From JBBEAM01 sp040882845 (GTDB lineage: Bacteria > Pseudomonadota > Alphaproteobacteria > Kiloniellales > DSM-21159), in NCBI GenBank assembly GCA_040882845.1, contig JBBEAM010000015.1, positions 62,001-126,000 on the forward strand: 64,000 nucleotides of DNA, read 5' to 3'. This document shows, piece by piece, positions 39,604 to 49,187 of this stretch. Each line of letters starts with the position of its first letter. Position 1 is the stretch's first letter. The notes below the pieces were generated by a model. That model saw nothing but the letters and a program-made list of their open reading frames with translations, ran no database searches and was not told the origin of the DNA. The translations under genes were made by a program, and so were the position numbers.

Positions 39604-40122
39604 ATGACCGACAAGCCGAAAGCCGGACAGCCGCTTCCCGAGATCTCCCTGCCGACCGTGGGCGGCGGCACCGCCTCCCTGGGCGCCGCGACCGGCGGCT
39701 GGCGCGCCATCCTCGTCTATCGCGGCAAGCACTGTCCGCTGTGCAAAAGGTACCTTGGCGGGCTGCAGGATCTGGCCCGGGACTACGCCGAGGCGGAGAT
39801 CGAACTGCTGCTGGTCAGCGCCGATCCCAAGGAGAAGGCCGAGACGGTCAAGGAGGACTGGGGACTGGCCCAGAGCGTCGCCTATGACTTGAAGCCGGAG
39901 CAGATGCGTGAGCTCGGCCTCTACATTTCCGAGCCGCGCAGCGAGCAGGAAACCGACCGTCCCTTCGCCGAGCCCGGCCTCTTCGTGGTCAATCCCCAGG
40001 GCAAGCTGCAGATCGTCGACATCAGCAACGCGCCCTTCGCCCGCCCCGACCTCACCTCCCTGCTTAACGGCATCAAGTTCGTGCAGGACAAGGACTACCC
40101 GGTCCGCGGCACCGCCGCCTGA
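39604..40122 (+). CDS. Peroxiredoxin-like (AhpC/TSA family) protein
   Basis: A 172-residue thioredoxin-fold protein. YRGKHCPLCKRYL carries a CxxC motif at the start of the first helix (HCPLC), with FVVNPQGKLQIVDISN later. This is the pattern of a redoxin rather than a classical peroxidase, since the peroxiredoxin PxxxT/S-x-x-C is only partly kept. It follows the HNH gene divergently. The role is likely thiol-dependent peroxide or disulphide reduction. Confidence 0.8.
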   Translation: MTDKPKAGQPLPEISLPTVGGGTASLGAATGGWRAILVYRGKHCPLCKRYLGGLQDLARDYAEAEIELLLVSADPKEKAETVKEDWGLAQSVAYDLKPEQMRELGLYISEPRSEQETDRPFAEPGLFVVNPQGKLQIVDISNAPFARPDLTSLLNGIKFVQDKDYPVRGTAA

Positions 40123-40248
40123 GCCCAGGCTGCTTCCGGCGCGGCGCGGACGATATTTCCGCGCTGCTCGTATTTAAGAACAAAAAAAGAACACATTTAC
40201 CCGCTAGGATCGCGAAACTGGTGGCTTCGCTGACCTGGGGAGGTGTGC

Positions 40249-40983
40249 ATGGCGGGCAGGTGGCAGGGGCGTCTCGGCGCGGGGATTCTCGTTCTTTGGA
40301 TGGCTTTCGCGGCGCCGGTCTCGGCCGGGGACTGGCAGTACCTCTCGGGCGACGCCAGTGAGTCGACTCTCGACTGCTTCGGCGATTTCGAGGACGTCCG
40401 CTGCGCTGCGGAAACGGAACTCGCCTGCGCAACCTGGAACGCCTTTCTCTACGACAAGTCCCTCGAAAAGGAATTTGGCCCGCCACGCGAGGCTCTCTCT
40501 TTTTGCACCCAGGTAGAAGAGCGCGAGTATCCTAGCGGCCTCGCCTTCTACAACTGGGAAACTGATCTCTATGCAAAGTTCCTCTTTCGTCTTTCCGATC
40601 CCTGGATTTTGGAAGAGGACGACATTCCACGCTGGACAAAGGGGTATTCGAAGAGAGCCGCGCCGATAGCGGGAGACACCGCTTTCGACGTCGAAGCGTT
40701 CATGTGCGGTCCGCTCCTCCCGGCACGATCTCCTATAAGATGTATTTCAAGCGGTATGGAAGAAGACTGTGCCGTTGACACTTGCAAAGCCTATCCAAAA
40801 GCGCCTGAGACCTACCGGGTGCCGCCGATGGGTGAGTTCCGCTTCCCCTTCGCTGTCGTGGTCATGCGTCAGGACGCGGGGCGGTGGCGTCTTGTGAACA
40901 TCCTGCTGACGGGCTACGCAGACCGAGACGGCGAAGGCCGATGGCGTCCACCGCGGTTCAGGGTTGGGCCTGTGGTGGAGTGA
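40249..40983 (+). CDS. Secreted protein of unknown function
   Basis: A 244-residue protein with a signal peptide (about residues 1-26, cleavage after VSAG). The mature part is cysteine-rich (nine or more Cys), with DCFGDFEDVRCAAETELACATW near the start, suggesting disulphide bonds. There is no recognised domain. The start at 40249 follows GGGGAGG. Codon use in the middle (about 40560-40820) is less GC-rich than usual, hinting at recent change. Confidence 0.65.
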   Translation: MAGRWQGRLGAGILVLWMAFAAPVSAGDWQYLSGDASESTLDCFGDFEDVRCAAETELACATWNAFLYDKSLEKEFGPPREALSFCTQVEEREYPSGLAFYNWETDLYAKFLFRLSDPWILEEDDIPRWTKGYSKRAAPIAGDTAFDVEAFMCGPLLPARSPIRCISSGMEEDCAVDTCKAYPKAPETYRVPPMGEFRFPFAVVVMRQDAGRWRLVNILLTGYADRDGEGRWRPPRFRVGPVVE

Positions 40984-40985
40984 GC

Positions 40986-42116
40986 TCAGATTAGCGGCTC
41001 GACTCCAGGCGGCAGAAACATGAAGTGGATCGCACGCGCTCTTTCTTTCGGCTTATCGGCGTAGCGGCCCTTTCCGATATTGATCAGTAACTGAAGCCGT
41101 GTTTCAAGATTCCTGATCAGTTCCTTGTAAGCGGCCGTGCTCTCCGAGCCGAACACTCTATCCACAGCGATCGGTTCGGAAAGGAGTTGATTCATTGCGC
41201 GCTGGACGATCTCTGGCCCTTTGCCACTACCATGCCGGTATAGCGTGTCGAAGAGAGTTGCGGCCGCTTCGTGGTCATAAAAATCTTCAAAGGACTTTAA
41301 TCCGCCGAAACCCTCTCCACCTAGGTAGTGTTCTTGGCTCATGAAGACCCAATATGCTTCGTGGATCTGCTCTATGGTCAAATCCTTCGGCATCACGCTG
41401 CTGTCGAGTCCGAGCTTATCGCGTACCTCATCCAGTGCTGCCGGCGTGATGCCCGCCATGGACTGATCGTCTGGCGCCAAGCCACCCTCTGCAGCGAAGG
41501 TCTCCAGGAATGCGCGGCGGATGGCCGGTGTAATGCGCGGGTCTCGATCGAGCGTGAGCCCCCAGTTTCCCCAATGATGCTTCACGCCCTTGAGCTGGTC
41601 CTTCCATTTGGGAATGGGCATCCCCGCGAGCACCTCATGGCGCCGCGTGGCGTGGTCGCTGGACCAGGCACCCAGGGCTGGGTCTTCCTGCGGCGGTCGC
41701 TCGAAAGCTAGTTCGCGCCTTCTGGCATCGGCATCCTTGCTGCCCAAACCCGACACCGCCTGGGCGAGCTGCTGGGCATGACCGGGGGACTGCTCGGCGA
41801 GCTGGTCGACCAGGTCGCCAATCTCCAGACCGGCCTGCTGCGGGTCGTCCTGCAGAGCGGTATCGAGGATCGGCAGCAGGTCCGTGAAGGCCTCCCGGTT
41901 CGGGGTGCGGCGGGCGATCTGCCGGGCGAGGCGTCCGTTGGCCTGGCGGGTCTCGGCGTCGAGGCCGGAGACTTCGGTCGTCGCCGCGCCGCGCGGGGCG
42001 GCGGCGTTCAGCGGCTCGCCGGTCAGCAGGTTGACGGTGGGGCGCAGTGGTCTTTTGGCCTTGAGATCGGCGAAGAGGGCGGCGCGGTCGCGCAGAGGCG
42101 AGGAGAAGGGCGGCAT
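40986..42116 (-). CDS. GH108-like muramidase domain protein
   Basis: A 376-residue protein. The N-terminal part is helical and charged. Residues about 200-330 resemble the GH108 (ZliS/DUF847) lysozyme fold: FLETFAAEGG with the catalytic Glu in AEGG, then GITPAALDEV, DLTIEQIHEAYW and, lower down, FYDHEAAATLFDTLYRHG. GH108 enzymes cut peptidoglycan. It lies alone between core genes. It could be a phage-derived virion lysin or a self-contained lytic enzyme; the N-terminus is not a signal peptide. Confidence 0.5.
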   Translation of the reverse strand: MPPFSSPLRDRAALFADLKAKRPLRPTVNLLTGEPLNAAAPRGAATTEVSGLDAETRQANGRLARQIARRTPNREAFTDLLPILDTALQDDPQQAGLEIGDLVDQLAEQSPGHAQQLAQAVSGLGSKDADARRRELAFERPPQEDPALGAWSSDHATRRHEVLAGMPIPKWKDQLKGVKHHWGNWGLTLDRDPRITPAIRRAFLETFAAEGGLAPDDQSMAGITPAALDEVRDKLGLDSSVMPKDLTIEQIHEAYWVFMSQEHYLGGEGFGGLKSFEDFYDHEAAATLFDTLYRHGSGKGPEIVQRAMNQLLSEPIAVDRVFGSESTAAYKELIRNLETRLQLLINIGKGRYADKPKERARAIHFMFLPPGVEPLI

Positions 42117-42249
42117 GGCGTTCTCATGGCTGGGGGCAGTGAGCGATGAGAACTAATATAGAACAAAATAGGAAAACAATCAACGCCGCCGTCGCGGCTA
42201 CCTCACCGCCGTGCGGCGCAAATCGAGCTCTGCGTCCTTCTCCGGAAAG

Positions 42250-44730
42250 CTAGAACTGGCGCATCAGCCGTTCGATGTAGTCGAGTTCGTACTGCGGCCG
42301 GCTGCGGTCGCCGCTGCGCTTGCGCAGTTCGTTGAGAATCTCGCGGCTGCGCAGCACCTCCGACTGCTCGGGAATGTTCACGCCGCGGCCCTCGGTGGTC
42401 TCGCTGCCCTGGCCGCCGCTGGGGTCGCGGCCGAGCGGATCGGCGAAGCCGTCCTCGCTGAAGGAGCGCTGGCCGCTGCCGCCGCCCTCGCCTTCGCCGA
42501 GCTGCTGCTGCACGAACTGGTCGAGCATCCCCTCCAGCCCCTGCTGCAGCTGGTCCATGGCATTGGCCTGGGGATCGACCGCCTCGCCGGGCAGATTCTC
42601 CTCCAGCGCGTCGCGCGCCTCGCTCATCGAGCGCTCGGCACTGCCCAGGGGCCGCGGGATATCGCCGCCCATCTCGCCCAGCTCGCGCATGATGTCGCCA
42701 AGCCGCTTACGCAGCGCCTCCTGCTTCTCGGAGTCGCGCAGATTGGGGTTCATCTCGCCGTCCAGCGGCTCCAGCTCGCCCTGCTTGGAGCGCTCGAAGC
42801 TGCGGTCGAGCAGCTCCTGCTGATCGCGCATCATCTCTTCCATCTGGCGCATCGTCTCCTGCGCGCGCTGCTGCTCCGGACTCATGCCCTGGGGTACGCC
42901 GGCCTGCATGTTTTCCAGCATTTCCTGCAGCTGGGACAGCATCTCCTGCGCCGCGTCGCGCGAGCCGGTGCGTGCCAGATCGCGGGCCTGGTCGACCATC
43001 GACTGCAGGTCGTCGCGGTTCATCAGCTCGGCATCGGGCGGCAGCTGCTGGGACTCCATGCCGTCCTGCATCATGTTCTGCATCGCCTGTTCGGTCATGG
43101 CGTCGAGGAAGCGGTCGATCGCCTGCTGCAGCTCGCTCATCAGCTGCTCGATGACCTCGTCGGGGGCGCCGTTCTCCAGCGCTTCCATCAGCCGTTCCTG
43201 GATGTCGCGCAGCTCCAGCTCGGCCAGCGACATCTCGCCGAATTCGATTCGCAATGCAGTCTGCCACAGCAGCTTTTGCACCTGCGGCACCGCTGTCGCG
43301 GCGCGGTCGTAGATCAGCCGCCGCTCGGCCGAGCGGATCGCGAGGGAGACCACCCAGTCGAAGGCGTAGTGCGCGGGGTTGGCGCCGATGGCGCCGAGAT
43401 CCTGGACCACCGGGAGGCGTTGCGAGGGATTGCGGGTCAGGTCCTTCCGCAGCTCGACCAGCATCCGGGCGATGGGATGCTGGAAGGTCCGCTCCGGCAG
43501 GACGATGGAAACCGCATCGCTGCGGCCGCTCTGCCCGGCGGCGTCGCGCGCCTCCAGAACCAGGGTCACCGGCAGCCCGGCCCAGAGATGGTCGGTCAGG
43601 TCGTGATAGCTGCCGTTCTCGAGACGGGTGCCCTGGCGCGCGCCGAGGCCGAGGTCGAGGACCAGCGGCTGCTCTTCGGGGGCGCCGTCGCGGGTGACGA
43701 TGGCGCGCACATCGACGATGCCGTAGTCGTCCTCGGCCTGATACTCGATGCGCAGCGCCCGCCGCTGTCCGCCGGCCGGCGGCGCCGCGAAGACGATGCT
43801 GGGCGGGTTGTCCGGGATCACCTCGATATCCCAGGCGGCCAGGAGCGCATCTCCCTGGCGCACGCCGAGACGGCGACCCGCCTCGATCTCTTGGCTGATC
43901 TTGAAGATGCCGCTGCCGCCCGGCTCGAAGGGCGTGGCCGCCGTGTCGATGACCAGTTCGGGGGCGCCGCCGGAGAGCCCCTCGACCTGGCCGAGCAGGG
44001 TGCTGCCGCTGGGCAGCGCGATGGGCGGCGGCGCGGTCTGCGGCCCCTCCCCGCCCTTCGCCTGGGTTTCCAGATAGATCGGCGGCGTCCCGGTGTAGTC
44101 CGGCGGATTGACCCAGAGGGTGAGCTGCGGCGGCAGGGCGTTCGCCGCCTCGACCGAGAAGTTCGGAGTCAGGGCATCGCCCAGGCGGCCGCGCCACTCG
44201 TAGCCGCCGACGGTCAGGCCGACCACCAGGAGCAGCCCGACCACTGCGCGCAGGCCGAAGGAATCGACCTGCGGCCAGCCGAGGCGCGGCAGACCGATGC
44301 GCAGCTTTTCCGCTTCGCCGGCAAGGCGGCGGCGATGCGCGTCCCACAGCGCCTGCACGGCAGGGTCGCCACGGGCGGTCGCCAGCTCGTCGTCGAGACC
44401 GGCCAGAGGGCGGTGCTTGAGATCGCTCTCGATCTCCAGGCGGCGCTGCGCGGTAAGCTGTACTGCCGAGCCGATGCTGCGCGCCGCCAGCCAGAGCGCG
44501 GCCAGCAGTCCGGCGGCGAAGATCGCGAGCAGCAGGCTGTGCAGCCAGGCGGGCAGGAACTGGAAAAGGCCGAGCAGGGCGCAGGCGAAAAACAGTCCGA
44601 CGATGCCGGCCAGGGGCCAGAGCGCCGGCCAGATCCGCTCCCAGGCGAGCACAGCGCGGGCGAGGGCAAGCTTGCCGCCGTAGTCGCCGCGTCCGTTTCC
44701 GCCTCTGCGCTGCCTGCTGTCCTGGGTCAC
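42250..44730 (-). CDS. TIGR02302/DUF4175 membrane protein
   Basis: An 826-residue protein. Two close N-terminal membrane helices (about residues 35-57 and 63-83) and a third near 160-180 are followed by a large periplasmic region and a Gln/Met/Glu-rich helical C-terminus (about 560-800). This is the architecture of TIGR02302, found next to lysA in many alphaproteobacteria. The function is unknown; envelope location is likely. It is followed 51 bases upstream by lysA in the same direction. Confidence 0.88.
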   Translation of the reverse strand: MTQDSRQRRGGNGRGDYGGKLALARAVLAWERIWPALWPLAGIVGLFFACALLGLFQFLPAWLHSLLLAIFAAGLLAALWLAARSIGSAVQLTAQRRLEIESDLKHRPLAGLDDELATARGDPAVQALWDAHRRRLAGEAEKLRIGLPRLGWPQVDSFGLRAVVGLLLVVGLTVGGYEWRGRLGDALTPNFSVEAANALPPQLTLWVNPPDYTGTPPIYLETQAKGGEGPQTAPPPIALPSGSTLLGQVEGLSGGAPELVIDTAATPFEPGGSGIFKISQEIEAGRRLGVRQGDALLAAWDIEVIPDNPPSIVFAAPPAGGQRRALRIEYQAEDDYGIVDVRAIVTRDGAPEEQPLVLDLGLGARQGTRLENGSYHDLTDHLWAGLPVTLVLEARDAAGQSGRSDAVSIVLPERTFQHPIARMLVELRKDLTRNPSQRLPVVQDLGAIGANPAHYAFDWVVSLAIRSAERRLIYDRAATAVPQVQKLLWQTALRIEFGEMSLAELELRDIQERLMEALENGAPDEVIEQLMSELQQAIDRFLDAMTEQAMQNMMQDGMESQQLPPDAELMNRDDLQSMVDQARDLARTGSRDAAQEMLSQLQEMLENMQAGVPQGMSPEQQRAQETMRQMEEMMRDQQELLDRSFERSKQGELEPLDGEMNPNLRDSEKQEALRKRLGDIMRELGEMGGDIPRPLGSAERSMSEARDALEENLPGEAVDPQANAMDQLQQGLEGMLDQFVQQQLGEGEGGGSGQRSFSEDGFADPLGRDPSGGQGSETTEGRGVNIPEQSEVLRSREILNELRKRSGDRSRPQYELDYIERLMRQF

Positions 44731-44781
44731 CCGCTCCTCGTGGCTCGCGTCTCGGTTACCCTTCCGGCGCGGCCCGATCGT

Positions 44782-46047
44782 CTAGAGCCAGCCCGGAATC
44801 ACATCCTGCCCGATCAGTGCCTGGTAGTCGATGCGCGGCTTGATCACCTCGTAGGCATCGCCGCGGACCATGACCTCGGGCGCCGGTACCCTGGAATTAT
44901 AGGTCGATGCCATGGTCGCGCCATAGGCGCCGGTTGAACAAATCGCGAGCAGGTCGCCGCTTGTCGCCGGCGGCAGAGCCCGGTCCCGGGCGAAGGTGTC
45001 GCCCGTCTCGCAGATCGGACCGACGATATCGACGGTTTGTGGCGAAACCGTGCCGGAAGGCTCGGCCACCGGCACGATCTTATGCCAAGCGTCGTAGAGG
45101 GTCGGACGGATCAGGTCGTTCATCGCCGCGTCGACCACCAGAAAGCGCCGGGTCGCGCCGTCCTTGGCGTAGATCACCCGGGTTACCAGGATGCCCGCCT
45201 CGGCGACCAGCAGGCGCCCCGGCTCGAAGATCAGCGGCACGCCGAGCTGCCCGAGGCTGCGCTTGACCGCGGCGGCATAGACCGCCGGATCGGGCGGCGT
45301 CTCGTCGCGGTAGGTGACGCCGAGCCCGCCGCCGAGGTCGATCCGCTCCAGGGCGATGCCCTGGCCCCGCAGCTCCGCGAACAGCGCCGCGATCTTGGCG
45401 AAGGCATCCTCGTAGGGCGCGATCTCGGTCAGCTGCGAGCCGATGTGCACGGCGATGCCCTGGGGCGCCAGGTTGGGCAGCTCCGCCGCGCGGGCGAAGG
45501 CCGCGCCGGCATGAGCCAGATCGATGCCGAACTTGTTCTCCGACTTGCCGGTGGTGATCTTGGCATGGGTGCGGGCATCGACGTCGGGATTGACGCGGAT
45601 GGCGACCGGCGCCACCACGCCCTTCTCCCCGGCGATCCGGTCGAGCGTCTCCATCTCCGGCAGGGATTCGACGTTGAACTGCAGGATTCCGGCGTCCAGC
45701 GCGGCGGCCATCTCCACGGCTGTCTTGCCGACCCCGGCGAAGACGATACGCGAAGCCGGAATCCCGGCGGCCAGGGCGCGGGTCAGCTCGCCGAGGGAGA
45801 CCACGTCGGCCCCGGCGCCGAGCGCCGCGAAGGTCGCCACGATCGCCTGATGCGGATTGGCCTTCACCGCGTAGCAGATCCGGTAGTCGAGCCCTTCGGC
45901 GGCGAGCGCCGCGCCGAAATCCCGATAGGCCGATTCCAGGGCGCCGCTGGAATAGAGGTAGAAGGGCGTGCCGATTTCCTCCGCAAGGCGGTCGAGCGGC
46001 AGGTCCTCGGCGTGTAGCACGCCGCCTTTGTAGTGGAAGTGGGTCAT
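44782..46047 (-). CDS. lysA: Diaminopimelate decarboxylase
   Basis: A 421-residue PLP enzyme making lysine from meso-diaminopimelate. The PLP lysine is K62 in CYAVKANPH; GGGLGVTYRDE (PLP phosphate), EPGRLLVAEAG and CSTGAYGATMASTYN are conserved. It sits between lptM-argH and the TIGR02302 gene, a common alphaproteobacterial order. Confidence 0.96.
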   Translation of the reverse strand: MTHFHYKGGVLHAEDLPLDRLAEEIGTPFYLYSSGALESAYRDFGAALAAEGLDYRICYAVKANPHQAIVATFAALGAGADVVSLGELTRALAAGIPASRIVFAGVGKTAVEMAAALDAGILQFNVESLPEMETLDRIAGEKGVVAPVAIRVNPDVDARTHAKITTGKSENKFGIDLAHAGAAFARAAELPNLAPQGIAVHIGSQLTEIAPYEDAFAKIAALFAELRGQGIALERIDLGGGLGVTYRDETPPDPAVYAAAVKRSLGQLGVPLIFEPGRLLVAEAGILVTRVIYAKDGATRRFLVVDAAMNDLIRPTLYDAWHKIVPVAEPSGTVSPQTVDIVGPICETGDTFARDRALPPATSGDLLAICSTGAYGATMASTYNSRVPAPEVMVRGDAYEVIKPRIDYQALIGQDVIPGWL

Positions 46048-46071
46048 GAAACGAGTCCTGGGCGGCGGCGC

Positions 46072-46320
46072 TTAGCTGGGGCCGGTGAAATCGCGGCTGG
46101 TGCGCGATTCGTCGGCGGCGCGGTCTTCGCCGAAGACCGGCGGCAGAGCGCCGGCGCTGGTGCCGCCGGGCACGACGCTGCGCGGCGCCGGATAGGGCTG
46201 GGGATAGCTGTAGGCGGCTTCTTCGCCGTCGGGCGGACGGATATCGGCCTTCTTGCCGCAGGCGGCCAGCGCCAGCGCGGCGAGAAGCAGAACGACGGCG
46301 GTTCCAGCCATGCGCGTCAT
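46072..46320 (-). CDS. lptM: LptM-type lipoprotein
   Basis: An 82-residue lipoprotein: signal sequence and lipobox LAAC (Cys21), then GKKADIRPP, the LptM/YifL pattern. LptM helps LptD fold with its correct disulphides. Located between argH and lysA, its typical place. ATG 46320 overlaps the argH stop. Confidence 0.85.
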   Translation of the reverse strand: MTRMAGTAVVLLLAALALAACGKKADIRPPDGEEAAYSYPQPYPAPRSVVPGGTSAGALPPVFGEDRAADESRTSRDFTGPS

Positions 46321-47747
46321 AGATAGCGCTCCCGAGCCTCGGCAATGGCCGAGCGTACCCGATCGGGCGCCGTGCCGCCATAGCTGCTGCGGCTGGCGAC
46401 GGAGCTTTCGACCGAGAGGACGTCGTAGACCGACTCGCCGATGCGCGGCTCGACCGCCTGCATCTCCTTGAGCGGCAACTCGGCCAGCCCGCAGCCGGCG
46501 GCCTCGGCACGGGCGACGATGGCGCCGGTCGCGCGATGCGCCTCGCGGAAGGGCAGATCGAGCACCCGCACCAGCCAGTCGGCGAGGTCGGTGGCGGTGA
46601 GGAACCCGGCCGAGGTGGCGGCCAGCATGCGGGCCCGGTTGGCCTTCAGGTCCCGCACCATGCCGGTCATCGCCGCCAGCGACAGCGCCAGGGTGTCGGC
46701 CGTGTCGAAGACGTGCTCCTTGTCCTCCTGCATGTCCTTGCCATAGGCCAGCGGCAGGCCCTTCATCACCACCAGCAGGGTGTTGAGCGCGCCGATCACC
46801 CGCCCGGTCTTGGCCCGCACCAGCTCTGCGGCGTCGGGATTCTTCTTCTGCGGCATGATCGAGCTGCCGGTGGTGAAGGCGTCGCTCAGCTCGATGAAGC
46901 GGAAGCCCTCGGCGCACCAGATCACCATCTCCTCGGCGAGCCGGGAGAGATGGATCGAAAGGATCGCCGCGGCGGCCAGAAACTCCAGCGCGAAGTCGCG
47001 GTCGGAGACGGCGTCGAGGGAATTGGCCATCGGCCGGTCGAAGCCGAGCTCCTGGGCCGTCGCTTCCCGGTCGATGGGAAAGGACGTGCCGGCCAGCGCC
47101 GCAGCACCCAGCGGGCACTCATTCAGCCGCCGCCTAGCGTCGGCCAGGCGTCCCCGGTCGCGGCCCAGCATCTCCACATAGGCCAGCAGGTGGTGGCCGA
47201 AGGTCACCGGCTGGGCGGCCTGCAGATGGGTATAGCCCGGCATCACCGTGTCGGCCTCGTCCGCGGCCTGGTCGAGCAGCGCCGCCTGCAGGTCGCGGGC
47301 CTGGGCGTCGAGGCTGTCGATGGCGCCGCGCACCCAAAGCCGGAAGTCGGTCGCCACCTGGTCGTTGCGCGAGCGCGCGGTGTGCAGCCGTCCGGCGGCC
47401 TCGCCGATCAGCGCCTTCAGCCGCGCCTCGACGTTCATGTGGATGTCTTCCAGCGCCGCCGAGAAGGCGAAGCTGCCCGCCTCGATCTCCGCGGCCACCC
47501 GGTCGAGACCCTCGACGATGGCCGCACCGTCCTCGGCGCTGAGGATGCCCTGCTGCGCCAGCATGCGGGCGTGCGCCTGGGAGGCCCGGATGTCCTCGGC
47601 GTAGAGACGCCTGTCGACATCGATCGAGGCATTGATAGACTCCATCACCGCGTCGGGGGCGCTCGAGAAGCGTCCGCCCCACATGGCGTTGGCGCCACCG
47701 GCCCCCGCGGGGGCATTATCCTTCGAGTCAGACGACATGGGTTCCAC
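46317..47747 (-). CDS. argH: Argininosuccinate lyase
   Basis: A 476-residue tetrameric lyase cleaving argininosuccinate to arginine and fumarate. The family signature GSSIMPQKKNPD is present, as are THLQAAQPVTFGHH and HTARSRNDQVATD. The start could be MEP or the second ATG (MSS) nine bases in. It overlaps lptM by four bases and is divergent from tlpA. Confidence 0.96.
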   Translation of the reverse strand: MEPMSSDSKDNAPAGAGGANAMWGGRFSSAPDAVMESINASIDVDRRLYAEDIRASQAHARMLAQQGILSAEDGAAIVEGLDRVAAEIEAGSFAFSAALEDIHMNVEARLKALIGEAAGRLHTARSRNDQVATDFRLWVRGAIDSLDAQARDLQAALLDQAADEADTVMPGYTHLQAAQPVTFGHHLLAYVEMLGRDRGRLADARRRLNECPLGAAALAGTSFPIDREATAQELGFDRPMANSLDAVSDRDFALEFLAAAAILSIHLSRLAEEMVIWCAEGFRFIELSDAFTTGSSIMPQKKNPDAAELVRAKTGRVIGALNTLLVVMKGLPLAYGKDMQEDKEHVFDTADTLALSLAAMTGMVRDLKANRARMLAATSAGFLTATDLADWLVRVLDLPFREAHRATGAIVARAEAAGCGLAELPLKEMQAVEPRIGESVYDVLSVESSVASRSSYGGTAPDRVRSAIAEARERYL

Positions 47748-47753
47748 TAAGCG

Positions 47754-48359
47754 ATGACGATGCGTCTTGCGATCCGCAGTTTATTCCTCGCCGCCCTGCT
47801 GTTCCTGGCGGCGCCCGATCTTTTGGCGGATGAAGGCCCGCCTCTGCAAGGAGAATTCCAGGACTTTACGCTGTTGCAGGCGCCGGTGCCAGCGCCCGAC
47901 ACCCGCTTCTTCGACGGCCAGGAGCTGCCGGTCAGCCTCGCCGATTTCCGCGGCCGCGTGGTGCTGCTCAACTTCTGGGCCACCTGGTGCCCGCCCTGCG
48001 TCTTCGAGATGCCCTCGCTGGACGCCCTGCAGGAAGCGCTGGGGCCGGAGGGGCTGTCGGTGGTCGCGGTCTCCCTCGACCGGCAGGGGCTGGAGATCGT
48101 CGCGCCCTTCCTGCGCGATCTCGCGGTGCGGCAGCTCGAGGCCTACATCGATCCGCGCGGCCGCCTGGCCGCCGAATTCGAGGTCAGCGCCATGCCGACC
48201 AGCTTCGTGATCGATGCCCGGGGCCGCATCGTCGGCGCCCTGCGCGGCGCGGCCGCGTGGGACAGCCCAGAGGCCCTGGCGCTGCTGCGCTACTACCTCG
48301 AAAAGACCGCGCCTTCCGATGAGACGCCGGAGTCCGGCGTCATCCGGACCGGCGGCTGA
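47754..48359 (+). CDS. tlpA: TlpA-family thiol-disulphide oxidoreductase
   Basis: A 201-residue exported thioredoxin-fold protein. Signal peptide residues 1-25, active site WATWCPPC, and FEVSAMPTSFVID with the cis-proline. It likely reduces periplasmic thiols, for example in cytochrome maturation. It is divergent from argH with six bases between the start codons. Its last 67 bases overlap the convergent DUF1194 gene. Confidence 0.9.
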   Translation: MTMRLAIRSLFLAALLFLAAPDLLADEGPPLQGEFQDFTLLQAPVPAPDTRFFDGQELPVSLADFRGRVVLLNFWATWCPPCVFEMPSLDALQEALGPEGLSVVAVSLDRQGLEIVAPFLRDLAVRQLEAYIDPRGRLAAEFEVSAMPTSFVIDARGRIVGALRGAAAWDSPEALALLRYYLEKTAPSDETPESGVIRTGG

Positions 48360-49108
48360 GCCGCGGCGAAGCGGCTTTCAAGCGGTTCCTCGGGCCGGTG
48401 GCGGGAGACCGGAAAGTAGGTGATCTCCTTGACCAGCTTGCGGGCCATGGCTTCCGGATAGTCGGAATAGCGGTTGGCGATCTCGACGAAGGCGCCGGTG
48501 CCGCCGATCAGCTGCAGTTCGAAGTACTTGTGCAGGGTTGGGACCTCGTTGAGGATCGCCAGACCGTTGATGGTGATGCCACGTCCCACCGCAGTATCGC
48601 GGGCGGCGCGCAGCGCCGGGCCGTTGTTGTTGCGGCCGTCGCCGGAGACGTCGATCACCCGGCGCAGAGCGCGCACCGGCGAGCGCTCGAACAGCCTGAG
48701 GCTGGCGGCGACGGCGGCGGAGATCGAGGTCGCGCCGTCGGCGGTCAGCCGCGGCATGGATTCGATGGCGAGGGAGAGGGCGACGGCGCTCTGCCTGGAA
48801 TCGACCACGGTCCAGGGGATCGCGACCTCCTGGGAGAGCTGGCTCGACCACTGCAGCACCGTGACGGCGATGGCGCCATGCGCCCCCTGCAGGATGGCGT
48901 CGACCACTTCCTGGGTACGGAAAGCCTGCCCGATGCCGCCGGCCTGCAGCTCGAACTCGCCCAGATCGACGCTGTAGGAGCAGTCGACGGCGATCACCAG
49001 CTCGAGGTCGACCTGGCGGCCCTGCGCCAGAACCGGAGGGGTCAGCCAGAGACACAGCCCTAGGCAGGCGAGCGTTTTCGTCAGGATCGGGCGAGGGCTG
49101 CGTCGCAA
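48293..49108 (-). CDS. DUF1194 von Willebrand A-like protein
   Basis: A 271-residue exported protein: signal peptide (TKTLACLGLCLWLTPPVLAQ) and a von Willebrand factor A fold with DCSYSVD (metal site) and DVSGDGRNN. The TTG at 49108 is chosen since GGGAG lies six bases upstream and the signal peptide follows immediately. It is convergent with, and overlaps, tlpA. Binding partner unknown. Confidence 0.8.
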   Translation of the reverse strand: MRRSPRPILTKTLACLGLCLWLTPPVLAQGRQVDLELVIAVDCSYSVDLGEFELQAGGIGQAFRTQEVVDAILQGAHGAIAVTVLQWSSQLSQEVAIPWTVVDSRQSAVALSLAIESMPRLTADGATSISAAVAASLRLFERSPVRALRRVIDVSGDGRNNNGPALRAARDTAVGRGITINGLAILNEVPTLHKYFELQLIGGTGAFVEIANRYSDYPEAMARKLVKEITYFPVSRHRPEEPLESRFAAAQPPVRMTPDSGVSSEGAVFSR

Positions 49109-49187
49109 CAGGCGCTCCCGGGCGGCGGACGGGCGGACCACTCTGCCCGCCCGGGCCGGGCACCGCAAGCGCGCGGCGGCTACGGCG

